A stretch of 64,000 bases of DNA from JAHRVQ01 sp051278195 (GTDB taxonomy: Bacteria > Pseudomonadota > Gammaproteobacteria > Pseudomonadales > Azotimanducaceae). The notes under the pieces were generated by a model. The model worked only from the letters and a program-made list of their open reading frames with translations, ran no database searches and was not told where the DNA came from. Location of the stretch: contig JBNMQM010000018.1 in assembly GCA_051278195.1 (NCBI GenBank), forward strand, positions 6,455-70,454. The letters are read 5' to 3'. Shown here one piece after another: positions 25,897-32,516 of the stretch. Positions within the stretch are counted from its first letter, which is position 1. The number at the start of each line of letters is the position of its first letter. The translations under genes and the position numbers were made by a program.

Positions 25897-27285
25897 GTGC
25901 AAGAACTACTGGACGGGTTAGCGCAACTGATTGGTGCAGATAACATTGCGACCGACGGCCCAACGCTAGAATCTCACGGTAGGGACTGGACCCGGTTTTA
26001 TGAACCGGACCCTCTGGCTGTCGTCTTCCCTCGCGACATCGATTCAGTGCAAGCGCTGGTGCATTTTGCTGTGGAACACAAGCTTGGATTGGTTCCTTCT
26101 GGCGGTCGGACAGGCTTAAGTGGTGGTGCTGTCGCAAAAAACCGCGAGCTAGTGGTATCTTTTGACAAGATGAATCAAATTTTGCGATTCAATGAAACGG
26201 AATCGACTGTTGAGGTTGAGCCGGGCCTGGTGACGGAGGCGCTGCAAAATTTCGCGGCCGAGAAGGGTTTGTTCTATCCGGTTGATTTTGCGTCAGCAGG
26301 TTCGAGTCAAATTGGTGGCAACATCGCGACTAATGCCGGTGGTATTAAAGTGTTGCGTTATGGTTTGACTCGCGACTGGGTGCTGGGGCTAACGGTTGTG
26401 ACAGGCCGTGGCGATATCCTTCGGCTTAACAAAGGGTTGGTTAAGAATGCGACCGGGTATGACCTGCGCCATCTATTTATCGGCTCAGAGGGCACGTTGG
26501 GGTTTATTGTCGGTGCCACACTCGCTCTAACAGTTGCTCAAAAAAGTCCCTCGGTTCTGCTGCTTGCTGCATCGCGGATGCAGGATGTGATATTGGTTCT
26601 GGAAAAATTTCGAAGTCAGGTGACGCTAAGTGCATTTGAGTTTTTTTCCGAACAGGCTTTGCAACACGTTCTGCGCGAACAGGGCGGTGCGCACCCATTT
26701 AGTGAAGCTGCCCCCTATTATGTCTTGTTAGAATTCGAGAATAGCGTGGAGACTGACATCGAAGCTGCCATGGCCGCTTTCGAGTCTTGTCTGGAAGCGG
26801 GTTGGGTCAGCGATGGTATCGTCAGCCAAAGTGAAAGCCAGCGCCTTCAGCTCTGGTCCTATCGAGAAGGCATCTCTGAAGCGATAACGCCTCATACACC
26901 TTACAAAAACGATGTTTCTGTACGAATCTCACGAGTGCCGTCATTCCTGGATGCTGTGGAGGCTCTTATTCAGCAGGCTTGTCCGGAATTTGAAATCGTC
27001 TGGTTTGGGCATATTGGCGATGGCAACGTTCATCTGAATATACTACGCCCACTCGATTGGCCGGTCGATAAATTCAAAACTGAATGCGAAAAAGTCAGTC
27101 GTGGTGTGATGTCGATTGTAGAGGAGTTTGACGGCAGTGTTTCTGCTGAACACGGCGTCGGGCTGCTCAAGCGCGATCAACTCGGTTTTACTCGCAGCAA
27201 AGAAGAGATCGCGATGATGCAAGCAATCAAACTGGCATTCGATCCTGCTGGCATTATGAACCCGGGTAAACTATTCGAGGGTTAA
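25897..27285 (+). CDS. FAD-linked D-2-hydroxyacid dehydrogenase (D2HGDH/GlcD-like)
   Basis: A flavoprotein of the VAO/PCMH family that oxidises a D-2-hydroxyacid. Closest by appearance are D-2-hydroxyglutarate dehydrogenases and GlcD-like oxidases. The FAD domain (about 40-220) has Pro-Ser-Gly-Gly-Arg-Thr-Gly-Leu-Ser-Gly-Gly and Ile-Gly-Gly-Asn-Ile-Ala-Thr-Asn-Ala-Gly-Gly. The C-terminal cap has Gly-His-Ile-Gly-Asp-Gly-Asn-Val-His and Ser-Ala-Glu-His-Gly-Val-Gly. It uses a GTG start three bases after the fba stop. In Pseudomonas such a gene lies near serA, ilvA and rpiA and recycles 2-hydroxyglutarate made by SerA; here rpiA and ilvA are adjacent but serA is not in view. The substrate is an inference. 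Confidence 0.85.
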   Translation: MQELLDGLAQLIGADNIATDGPTLESHGRDWTRFYEPDPLAVVFPRDIDSVQALVHFAVEHKLGLVPSGGRTGLSGGAVAKNRELVVSFDKMNQILRFNETESTVEVEPGLVTEALQNFAAEKGLFYPVDFASAGSSQIGGNIATNAGGIKVLRYGLTRDWVLGLTVVTGRGDILRLNKGLVKNATGYDLRHLFIGSEGTLGFIVGATLALTVAQKSPSVLLLAASRMQDVILVLEKFRSQVTLSAFEFFSEQALQHVLREQGGAHPFSEAAPYYVLLEFENSVETDIEAAMAAFESCLEAGWVSDGIVSQSESQRLQLWSYREGISEAITPHTPYKNDVSVRISRVPSFLDAVEALIQQACPEFEIVWFGHIGDGNVHLNILRPLDWPVDKFKTECEKVSRGVMSIVEEFDGSVSAEHGVGLLKRDQLGFTRSKEEIAMMQAIKLAFDPAGIMNPGKLFEG

Positions 27286-27305
27286 GCTTTTTCCACTTCC
27301 CTCTT

Positions 27306-27977
27306 TCACTTCTTTCTTTCAATGACACCGCTATCGCTGCTGACAAGCAACAAGTCTGCAGCTCGAACGGCAAACAGGCCGTTGGTGACAACCCCGGCTA
27401 GATTGTTTAGCGCTTGCTCCATCGTAATCGGATCAAGGATGCTTAGATCATGTACATCGAGAATCACATTGCCATTGTCTGTTTCGAATCCTTGCCGGTA
27501 GACCGGCCGACCTCCCATCTTGACGATGGCTCGAGCAACAGCTGAGCGCGCCATTGGAATCACTTCTACGGGTAATGGAAATGCCCCCAGTGTTTGTACA
27601 AGTTTGGACTCATCAACGATACAAACAAAGGTTTCAGCCACGCTGGCGACGATCTTTTCTCGTGTGAGCGCCCCACCACCACCTTTTATCAGGGCCAGAC
27701 TCTCATTCACTTCATCTGCGCCATCGACATAAAACTGTATTTTATTGACGTCGTTGAGTGCTTCGACCTGAATGCCATGTTCACGCAATAGATTTGCGGT
27801 GGCTTCCGAGCTGGCAACGGCGCTGGCAAAATCATATTTGTAAGTCGCCAGTGCATCGATAAAGTAGTTAGCCGTCGAGCCGGTACCAACACCGACCACA
27901 GACTTTTCAGTGAGATGTGGTTCTATGTATCTGGCTGCGGCTTCACCCACTTGCTTTTTCTTTTCGTTCTGATCCAT
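27306..27977 (-). CDS. rpiA: Ribose-5-phosphate isomerase A
   Basis: Interconverts ribose 5-phosphate and ribulose 5-phosphate in the cytoplasm. The 223-residue length is standard. Motifs visible are Val-Gly-Val-Gly-Thr-Gly-Ser-Thr-Ala near residue 30, Val-Asp-Gly-Ala-Asp-Glu-Val (about 84-90), Lys-Gly-Gly-Gly-Gly-Ala-Leu-Thr-Arg-Glu-Lys (about 97-107) and Gly-Val-Val-Thr-Asn-Gly-Leu-Phe near the end. It is divergent from ilvA, the conserved rpiA-ilvA arrangement. It converges on the FAD dehydrogenase with a 20-base gap and no obvious hairpin. Confidence 0.97.
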   Translation of the reverse strand: MDQNEKKKQVGEAAARYIEPHLTEKSVVGVGTGSTANYFIDALATYKYDFASAVASSEATANLLREHGIQVEALNDVNKIQFYVDGADEVNESLALIKGGGGALTREKIVASVAETFVCIVDESKLVQTLGAFPLPVEVIPMARSAVARAIVKMGGRPVYRQGFETDNGNVILDVHDLSILDPITMEQALNNLAGVVTNGLFAVRAADLLLVSSDSGVIERKK

Positions 27978-28068
27978 CTGATCCCTTTGGGTTTGGCCAG
28001 TTGCGCCGGCAGAGTGCTATTGTAGTTGTCAGACAGTTTAACTCTTAGAGTTCGAGGTCACTAGGTAC

Positions 28069-29589
28069 ATGACTGACAAATACATCAGGAAAATCTTGGA
28101 AGCGAATGTCTACGAGGTGGCTGAGCAAAGCGCCCTTGAGACTGCACCGAATCTATCCGATCGGCTAGGGCGAAAAGTGTTGCTGAAACGCGAAGATACT
28201 CAGTCAGTATTTAGCTTTAAGCTCCGAGGTGCTTTCAACAAAATTCAGTCGCTATCGCCCGAAGTGAGGCGGCGCGGTGTTGTTACTGCGTCTGCCGGCA
28301 ATCATGCTCAGGGCGTTGCCTTGGCGGCCGAGTATCTTAACATTCCGGCTACCATTGTTATGGGCCGTAATACGCCGTCGATTAAAATTGATGCAGTCCG
28401 TCGCCGAGGCGCCAAGGTTCGACTCGAGGGTGATAGCTATGATGAGGCAGCAGCGGTTGCGAAAACGATTGGCGAAGAACAAGGTTTAACCTATATACAT
28501 CCGTTCGACGACCCGGAGGTCATTGCGGGTCAGGGTACGATTGGGATGGAAATTTTGCGCCAGCACACGGGGCCACTTCATGCGGTATTTGTGCCGGTTG
28601 GAGGAGGCGGCCTGATTGCTGGTGTTGGAACCTACATCAAATATTTGCGCCCAGATATAAGGGTTATCGGTGTCGAGGCTGAAGGTTCTGCAGGTATGTG
28701 GGCTGCCTTAAACGCGGGTCGCCGCGTTCAGCTTGCAGCGAAAGATCTGGATCAGTTTGCTGATGGAACTGCCGTGCGGCAAGTAGGCAAAGAGAACTTT
28801 AGGTTGGCAAGAAAATGCGTGGACGAGATCATTCGCGTCTCTATCGATGAAATCTGCGCCGCCATCAAGGATGTGTATGAGGATACCCGTGGCATTTGCG
28901 AACCATCCGGTGCCTTGAGCGTTGCTGGCTGCAAACAATATTTGCAGCGCTCAGATATTGCCGATCAATCGCCAGTGGTTGCGATTATTACTGGCGCCAA
29001 CATGAATTTTGATCGACTACGTCACGTGTCCGAGCGCACAGAAATTGGCGAACGACGTGAGATGCTACTGGGTGTCACAATTCCCGAGAAACAAGGCAGC
29101 TTTCGTAAGTTCTGTCGAGCGATCGGTAAACGCAGTGTCACGGAGTTTAACTATCGTTACTCTCCAGATGCGGGCGCCCGAGTGCTTGTGGGTATACAAA
29201 CCATCGCAGACTCTGCTGATCGAAATAGTCTGCTCGAGAAGCTGAGTAAACACTACGACATCGTCGATCTGTCAGACAATGAGGTTGCGGTACTACATGT
29301 TCGTCATATGATCGGCGGTCGCGTCTCACAACTAGAGGATGAGCGACTGTTTCGTGTGGAATTTCCCGAGCGTCCCGGCGCTCTAGGTGAGTTTTTGGAT
29401 GCCGTCGGTTCTGTGTTTAACATATCGACATTCCACTATCGGAATCATGGCTCTGCCTATGGCCGGGTGCTGGTGGGCATGCAGGTTCCAGAATCGGAAT
29501 TGGCTGCATTCAGGGCGCGGCTCAAAGAAATTGGCTATCGACATTGGGAAGAAACCGAGAACCCGGCGTATCGTCTGTTCTTACGTTAA
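28069..29589 (+). CDS. ilvA: Threonine dehydratase, biosynthetic
   Basis: A PLP enzyme that deaminates threonine to 2-oxobutyrate, the first step to isoleucine. The 506-residue protein has the catalytic domain at about 1-320, with the PLP lysine in Ser-Phe-Lys-Leu-Arg-Gly-Ala (about 50-56), Ser-Ala-Gly-Asn-His-Ala-Gln-Gly and Pro-Val-Gly-Gly-Gly-Gly-Leu. Two ACT-like regulatory domains follow (about 330-400 and 425-500), the layout of the isoleucine-inhibited enzyme. Feedback inhibition by isoleucine is therefore expected. It has its own start region 91 bases from rpiA. I see no leader peptide rich in branched-chain codons. Confidence 0.97.
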   Translation: MTDKYIRKILEANVYEVAEQSALETAPNLSDRLGRKVLLKREDTQSVFSFKLRGAFNKIQSLSPEVRRRGVVTASAGNHAQGVALAAEYLNIPATIVMGRNTPSIKIDAVRRRGAKVRLEGDSYDEAAAVAKTIGEEQGLTYIHPFDDPEVIAGQGTIGMEILRQHTGPLHAVFVPVGGGGLIAGVGTYIKYLRPDIRVIGVEAEGSAGMWAALNAGRRVQLAAKDLDQFADGTAVRQVGKENFRLARKCVDEIIRVSIDEICAAIKDVYEDTRGICEPSGALSVAGCKQYLQRSDIADQSPVVAIITGANMNFDRLRHVSERTEIGERREMLLGVTIPEKQGSFRKFCRAIGKRSVTEFNYRYSPDAGARVLVGIQTIADSADRNSLLEKLSKHYDIVDLSDNEVAVLHVRHMIGGRVSQLEDERLFRVEFPERPGALGEFLDAVGSVFNISTFHYRNHGSAYGRVLVGMQVPESELAAFRARLKEIGYRHWEETENPAYRLFLR

Positions 29590-29595
29590 AGACGG

Positions 29596-30168
29596 TTAAT
29601 CGTCCCTTGATGATAAGTCTTGAGGTAAGTCTCGGGGTAAATGATAGGCCGCGTATTCGGTATCGAAAGAAAAAAGTCGAGTGTCTTTCAATCGGTCGAC
29701 GTACAAGATGCCGTCAAGGTGGTCAAACTCATGTTGAAACACAGTAGCGAGAAACCCCTTCAGTTCGATTGACTGCGGCTGCGCTTGTTCGTTCAAATAC
29801 TCTACTTTGATGTGCTGCGCTCGCTCCACATAGCCCATCATGTTTGGTACCGAAAGACAGCCTTCCCAGTAGCCGCCTGCGTCTTCGTTAACGACGGAAA
29901 TCGTGGGGTTTACATAAACGGTAAATGGCATAGGCGTGACAGGGCCATAACGTGTGACGGGGTTTGGAATGTCGATCACGGCGACTCGGAAGCTAGCATT
30001 GATTTGTGGTGCAGCGAGGCCGATGCCATTGCCTGTCGCCGCCAGCGTGTCTTTCAGGTCGCCCACCAGATCGTCAAACCTCTGCGAGCCAATTTCTTCT
30101 ATTGGAAATGGGCTGGCGGCTTCCCGCAAAGTGGGATGACCCATTCGAATGATTTCCTTTACCGCCAT
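29596..30168 (-). CDS. def: Peptide deformylase
   Basis: A metal-dependent hydrolase that removes the formyl group from the N-terminal methionine of new proteins. All three motifs are intact in the 190-residue protein: Gly-Ile-Gly-Leu-Ala-Ala-Pro-Gln (about 48-55), Glu-Gly-Cys-Leu-Ser-Val-Pro (about 102-108) and His-Glu-Phe-Asp-His (about 145-149). So it should be active. Pseudomonas-like genomes usually carry the housekeeping def next to fmt. This copy stands alone, converging on ilvA, so it may be a second deformylase. The extra C-terminal tail of about 20 residues is not conserved in the core enzyme. AGG lies six bases before the ATG. Confidence 0.92.
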   Translation of the reverse strand: MAVKEIIRMGHPTLREAASPFPIEEIGSQRFDDLVGDLKDTLAATGNGIGLAAPQINASFRVAVIDIPNPVTRYGPVTPMPFTVYVNPTISVVNEDAGGYWEGCLSVPNMMGYVERAQHIKVEYLNEQAQPQSIELKGFLATVFQHEFDHLDGILYVDRLKDTRLFSFDTEYAAYHLPRDLPQDLSSRDD

Positions 30169-30312
30169 ATCAAACCTGCTTTATTAAAGTCCTAGGTGAG
30201 GTGGCCGATAAAATGACACTACCAGGGAAAAGAGTAAATACTTACTTGGCAGTGAGGCAGGGCAAATAGTGTGATCTGTTGCACAAATTTCGCGCAAAAT
30301 TACTCTGGCCTA

Positions 30313-30341
30313 TTGATTAACATTTAGAACAGTTATATCTT
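30313..30341 (+). promoter_or_regulatory. Possible sigma-70 promoter for the 30-residue ORF
   Basis: TTGATT at 30313-30318 and TATCTT at 30336-30341 are separated by 17 bases. The predicted RNA start is about 50 bases before the ATG at 30398. The 229-base region between the deformylase and this ORF contains no other gene that I can see. The -10 box is a moderate match only. Confidence 0.35.
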
Positions 30342-30397
30342 TGCTATCCCTAATCGAATAGACCCTAGGGATTTTCTTAAAGTTTTCGGAACCGTTA

Positions 30398-30490
30398 ATG
30401 AACAAGAAACCAGATCTTATGTTGCTGATCTTTGTGCTCCTCGGCCTCGGTGTCGCGGTGAACGCAGTCGGTCAGGCAATGGGCTTTTAG
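30398..30490 (+). CDS. Small single-span membrane protein, 30 residues
   Basis: ATG to TAG encodes 30 residues: a basic start (Met-Asn-Lys-Lys-Pro-Asp), one hydrophobic stretch of about 18 residues rich in Leu, Val and Gly, and a polar end Gln-Ala-Met-Gly-Phe. GGA lies seven bases before the ATG, and a plausible promoter lies upstream. The stop overlaps the ygfA stop on the other strand. I do not recognise a family. The positive-inside start and clean hydrophobic core argue for a real membrane mini-protein, but an ORF of this length can occur by chance. Function unknown. Confidence 0.5.
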   Translation: MNKKPDLMLLIFVLLGLGVAVNAVGQAMGF

Positions 30491-31137
30491 CCAAACATCA
30501 TCAGTTCACGCTCAGTCACCACGCCATCCATTTTAATGTCCCATGGTTCGTTTGCCAGTGCTTGAACTTCTTGCAGGCTGTGGCCAACGCCGATCAGCAT
30601 CACTTTCTTCCATTTTCTTATATTAGATAATGCGCGGTCGTAATATCCGCCGCCCATACCCAGTCTGTGCCCGGCGCGATCAAAAGCGACCAGTGGTATG
30701 AGTATATAGTCCAATTGGCTTGCGTCTAATAATTCTCGGCGACCCTGGGGTTCGGGAATACCGTATCTGTTCGGACGGATATTCTGATTGATGTCCCCGA
30801 ACAGTAAACCGCGGCCTGACCAAGGCCTGACGCGCTCCTTTAAGATGGGCAAAAAAAGTTGCTTGGATGATGCCTTAATGAGACTGGTCAGGTCGACTTC
30901 GCCATCATTCGGCCAGTACAAACCGACACGATTGGCGCGTTGATAAGGAATGTGATTCTGCAGGTGACGAATCGTGAGCTGGCTAGCTCGGGCCTGTAAA
31001 GAAGGGGATAAGCCGCGTCTCTTCTCTCGCACTTGCTGCCGGAGCTCTTGTCGGAGCTGTCGGTGTGGTGGGTGTGGAGGGTGACCTAGGTGTGGAGGGT
31101 GACTTAATTGATGTCCGCTAACTTGGTTGCCTGCCAT
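30487..31137 (-). CDS. ygfA: 5-formyltetrahydrofolate cyclo-ligase
   Basis: Converts 5-formyl-THF to 5,10-methenyl-THF with ATP, recovering folate trapped by the glycine cleavage and GlyA side reaction. The 216-residue protein has the family's basic N-terminal helix (Val-Arg-Glu-Lys-Arg-Arg), Tyr-Trp-Pro-Asn-Asp-Gly-Glu-Val-Asp, and Gly-His-Arg-Leu-Gly-Met-Gly-Gly-Gly-Tyr-Tyr-Asp-Arg. An unusual N-terminal extension of about 28 residues is rich in His and Pro and comes from a tandem repeat. No good start codon lies between it and the conserved helix, so I keep the ATG at 31137. Immediately upstream is the 6S RNA gene, as in E. coli and Pseudomonas. Confidence 0.93.
   Translation of the reverse strand: MAGNQVSGHQLSHPPHLGHPPHPPHRQLRQELRQQVREKRRGLSPSLQARASQLTIRHLQNHIPYQRANRVGLYWPNDGEVDLTSLIKASSKQLFLPILKERVRPWSGRGLLFGDINQNIRPNRYGIPEPQGRRELLDASQLDYILIPLVAFDRAGHRLGMGGGYYDRALSNIRKWKKVMLIGVGHSLQEVQALANEPWDIKMDGVVTERELMMFG
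31072..31107 (-). repeat. Two 18-base tandem repeats in the ygfA N-terminal extension
   Basis: Units at 31072-31089 and 31090-31107 differ at two positions. On the coding strand they give Leu-Ser-His-Pro-Pro-His and Leu-Gly-His-Pro-Pro-His, followed by another Pro-Pro-His. The repeat keeps the frame and lies outside the conserved enzyme core, which fits replication slippage in a tolerant segment. Confidence 0.85.
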
Positions 31138-31146
31138 AATATGAGT

Positions 31147-31326
31147 AAGCTCCCCAGATTGCCGCTGTTCTAATCTGCCCTTGAACCCTGCGGTTCAAGG
31201 CGGTGGTCTCTAACGAGTTTTAGGCGTTCCGCTGAACGGACATGCACATCTACCCAGATAAAAGACCTCCTGGTATACGCTTAAAGGGTCGAGGACATAT
31301 CGACTCGCGAACAACCCAGGGAACTT
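31147..31326 (-). ncRNA. ssrS: 6S RNA
   Basis: An RNA of about 180 bases that binds sigma-70 RNA polymerase by mimicking an open promoter and damps transcription in stationary phase. The two ends pair in a long closing stem of about 17 pairs (31326 to 31310 with 31147 to 31163), with some G-U pairs. The 5' arm has the conserved Tgttcgc stretch. The 3' half has the conserved ccttgaaccgcagggttcaag hairpin core, very like E. coli 6S. A TATAAT box lies seven bases before the predicted 5' end. The zapA-ssrS-ygfA order is the classical setting. Ends are set by the stem and may be off by a few bases. Confidence 0.93.
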
Positions 31327-31332
31327 GAGTTA

Positions 31333-31338
31333 ATTATA
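31333..31338 (-). promoter_or_regulatory. -10 box of the 6S RNA gene
   Basis: A perfect TATAAT on the minus strand, about seven bases upstream of the predicted 6S RNA 5' end. A TTGACT sits 21 bases further upstream, longer than the usual 17-base spacer, so the -35 assignment is open. The box lies between the zapA stop and the RNA. Confidence 0.6.
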
Positions 31339-31366
31339 ACTGATTCTAACCGGTCGGCTAGTCAAT

Positions 31367-31678
31367 TTATCCGTTTCGAGTCTTGAGTCGGCTCAGAGCT
31401 GAATCAACCTTACCTGTCAATTGTTCGAGATCTCGGCTCTGACTATCAATAGTGTCTTTGCCTTTACTCTCTTCAGCTAGATATTCATTGGCGATGTTTA
31501 GCGCAGCCATGACGGCAATGCGATCCAACCCGAGAATTCCGGCGCTGCTCTTTATCTCACGCATCTTGCCATCCAGATAGTCTGCGGATTGCCTGAGAGC
31601 GGCGACCTCATCGGGTTTGCAGCTAACCTTGTAGTTTTTATCAAGGATAGACACGGTGACGGTTTTGGATTCAGACAT
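31367..31678 (-). CDS. zapA: Cell division protein ZapA
   Basis: A small cytoplasmic protein (103 residues) that binds FtsZ and cross-links its filaments at mid-cell. The N-terminal globular part has Val-Ser-Ile-Leu-Asp-Lys-Asn-Tyr (about 8-15), and the C-terminal half is a predicted coiled coil. The Ala-Val-Met-Ala-Ala-Leu-Asn-Ile-Ala-Asn-Glu segment (about 52-62) is a strong family mark. It starts directly after the stop of the upstream coiled-coil gene. The 6S RNA gene begins about 40 bases after its stop. Confidence 0.94.
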   Translation of the reverse strand: MSESKTVTVSILDKNYKVSCKPDEVAALRQSADYLDGKMREIKSSAGILGLDRIAVMAALNIANEYLAEESKGKDTIDSQSRDLEQLTGKVDSALSRLKTRNG

Positions 31679-31876
31679 CTATTCCTGCTCCAGCGATTTC
31701 AATCGCATGATCATGGCTTCGACCTTGTTTTTTGCCAGCTCGTTCTTCTCTAGCAGGCGAGTCCGTTCGGAGAGCCAGTTGTCTCGATCTTGTTCTAAAT
31801 GAGCATGTTTGCGTTCAAGTTCGTCGCACAGGCTGATCAGTTCATCGATCTTAGTTTCGAGTTTTTGTATTTCCAA
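31679..31876 (-). CDS. ZapB-like coiled-coil protein (TIGR02449 type)
   Basis: A 65-residue protein that is almost entirely a predicted coiled coil, with leucines and isoleucines at heptad spacing (Leu-Glu-Thr-Lys-Ile-Asp-Glu-Leu-Ile-x-Leu). Small proteins of this kind precede zapA in Pseudomonas and relatives and are grouped as TIGR02449. They resemble ZapB, which bridges ZapA to MatP. Its role in division is inferred from the zapA neighbour (zero-base gap) and the fold. It is first gene of this minus-strand unit behind a good promoter. Confidence 0.85.
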   Translation of the reverse strand: MEIQKLETKIDELISLCDELERKHAHLEQDRDNWLSERTRLLEKNELAKNKVEAMIMRLKSLEQE

Positions 31877-31907
31877 TGTGGCACAGCCATCACAAGTGTA
31901 GGTTGCT

Positions 31908-31937
31908 ACTATAATGGCACACTTCGTTCGAGGTCAA
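31908..31937 (-). promoter_or_regulatory. Sigma-70-like promoter for the zapB-like/zapA unit
   Basis: TTGACC at 31937-31932 and TATAGT at 31913-31908 on the minus strand are separated by 18 bases. The predicted RNA start is about 25 bases before the ATG at 31876. On the plus strand a TATAAT at 31910-31915 overlaps the same -10 site and could serve ygfB, though I see no good plus-strand -35. If both are used, the two divergent promoters would exclude each other. Confidence 0.6.
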
Positions 31938-31991
31938 ACGCGTACAATTAGCGTAAGATATGCGGCTTTTAGGAAGAGTGGGTGAGCGCTG

Positions 31992-32516
31992 ATGGCGACA
32001 GAGAAGGCAAATTTGAGCGATCAACTGGCCGCGGCCAATTCTAGCGTTTCTGCTTCGGAGGTCCACGGTTTTATCACAGGCTGGATATCGTCCGGCGCGG
32101 TGTGGGACAGCGCTACGGAAGTGTTTGAGCAGGCGCTAGAAACGAACTTGCAGGGCACGCTGGCAAAGGCGGCTACTCAAACTGCCGAGGACGTCAAAAC
32201 AGGTCTTGCCGATATGGACTTTGGTTTCCAGGTTCTGCTCCCAGAAGATGAGAACGCAATCAATAACCGGCGCGTAGGCCTAAGTGAATGGTGCCGAGGG
32301 TTTCTCTCTGGGTTTGGGCTGACCGGGCGGTTTCAGGATGCTGAGTTAAGTGACGAGGCCAAAGAATTGTTGGCCGACTTCGCACAAATTTCTCAGGTCG
32401 ATGATGAAATTCCAGAGGACGACGAAAACGAGTCGGACCTAACTGAAATCACGGAATATGTTCGCATTGGCGCTGTCATGATATTCACAGATTGTGCGTC
32501 CAAGGCGGTCCATTGA
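31992..32516 (+). CDS. ygfB: UPF0149 family protein YgfB
   Basis: A 174-residue all-helical protein of the YgfB/YecA family. In Pseudomonas YgfB has been linked to antibiotic-resistance regulation, but its general role is unclear. Family marks are Ser-Glu-Val-His-Gly-Phe-Ile-Thr-Gly (about 22-30), Asp-Glu-Asn-Ala-Ile-Asn-Asn-Arg and Leu-Ser-Glu-Trp-Cys-Arg-Gly-Phe-Leu-Ser-Gly-Phe-Gly-Leu (about 98-112). The C-terminus ends with the usual acidic Asp/Glu-rich segment and a Met-Ile-Phe helix. GGTGAG lies five bases before the ATG. It overlaps pepP by one base. Confidence 0.92.
   Translation: MATEKANLSDQLAAANSSVSASEVHGFITGWISSGAVWDSATEVFEQALETNLQGTLAKAATQTAEDVKTGLADMDFGFQVLLPEDENAINNRRVGLSEWCRGFLSGFGLTGRFQDAELSDEAKELLADFAQISQVDDEIPEDDENESDLTEITEYVRIGAVMIFTDCASKAVH

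Noticed and set aside
27978..28068. Attenuator leader peptide ahead of ilvA
   Set aside because: The 91-base gap has no short ORF rich in Ile, Val or Leu codons and no terminator-like stem.
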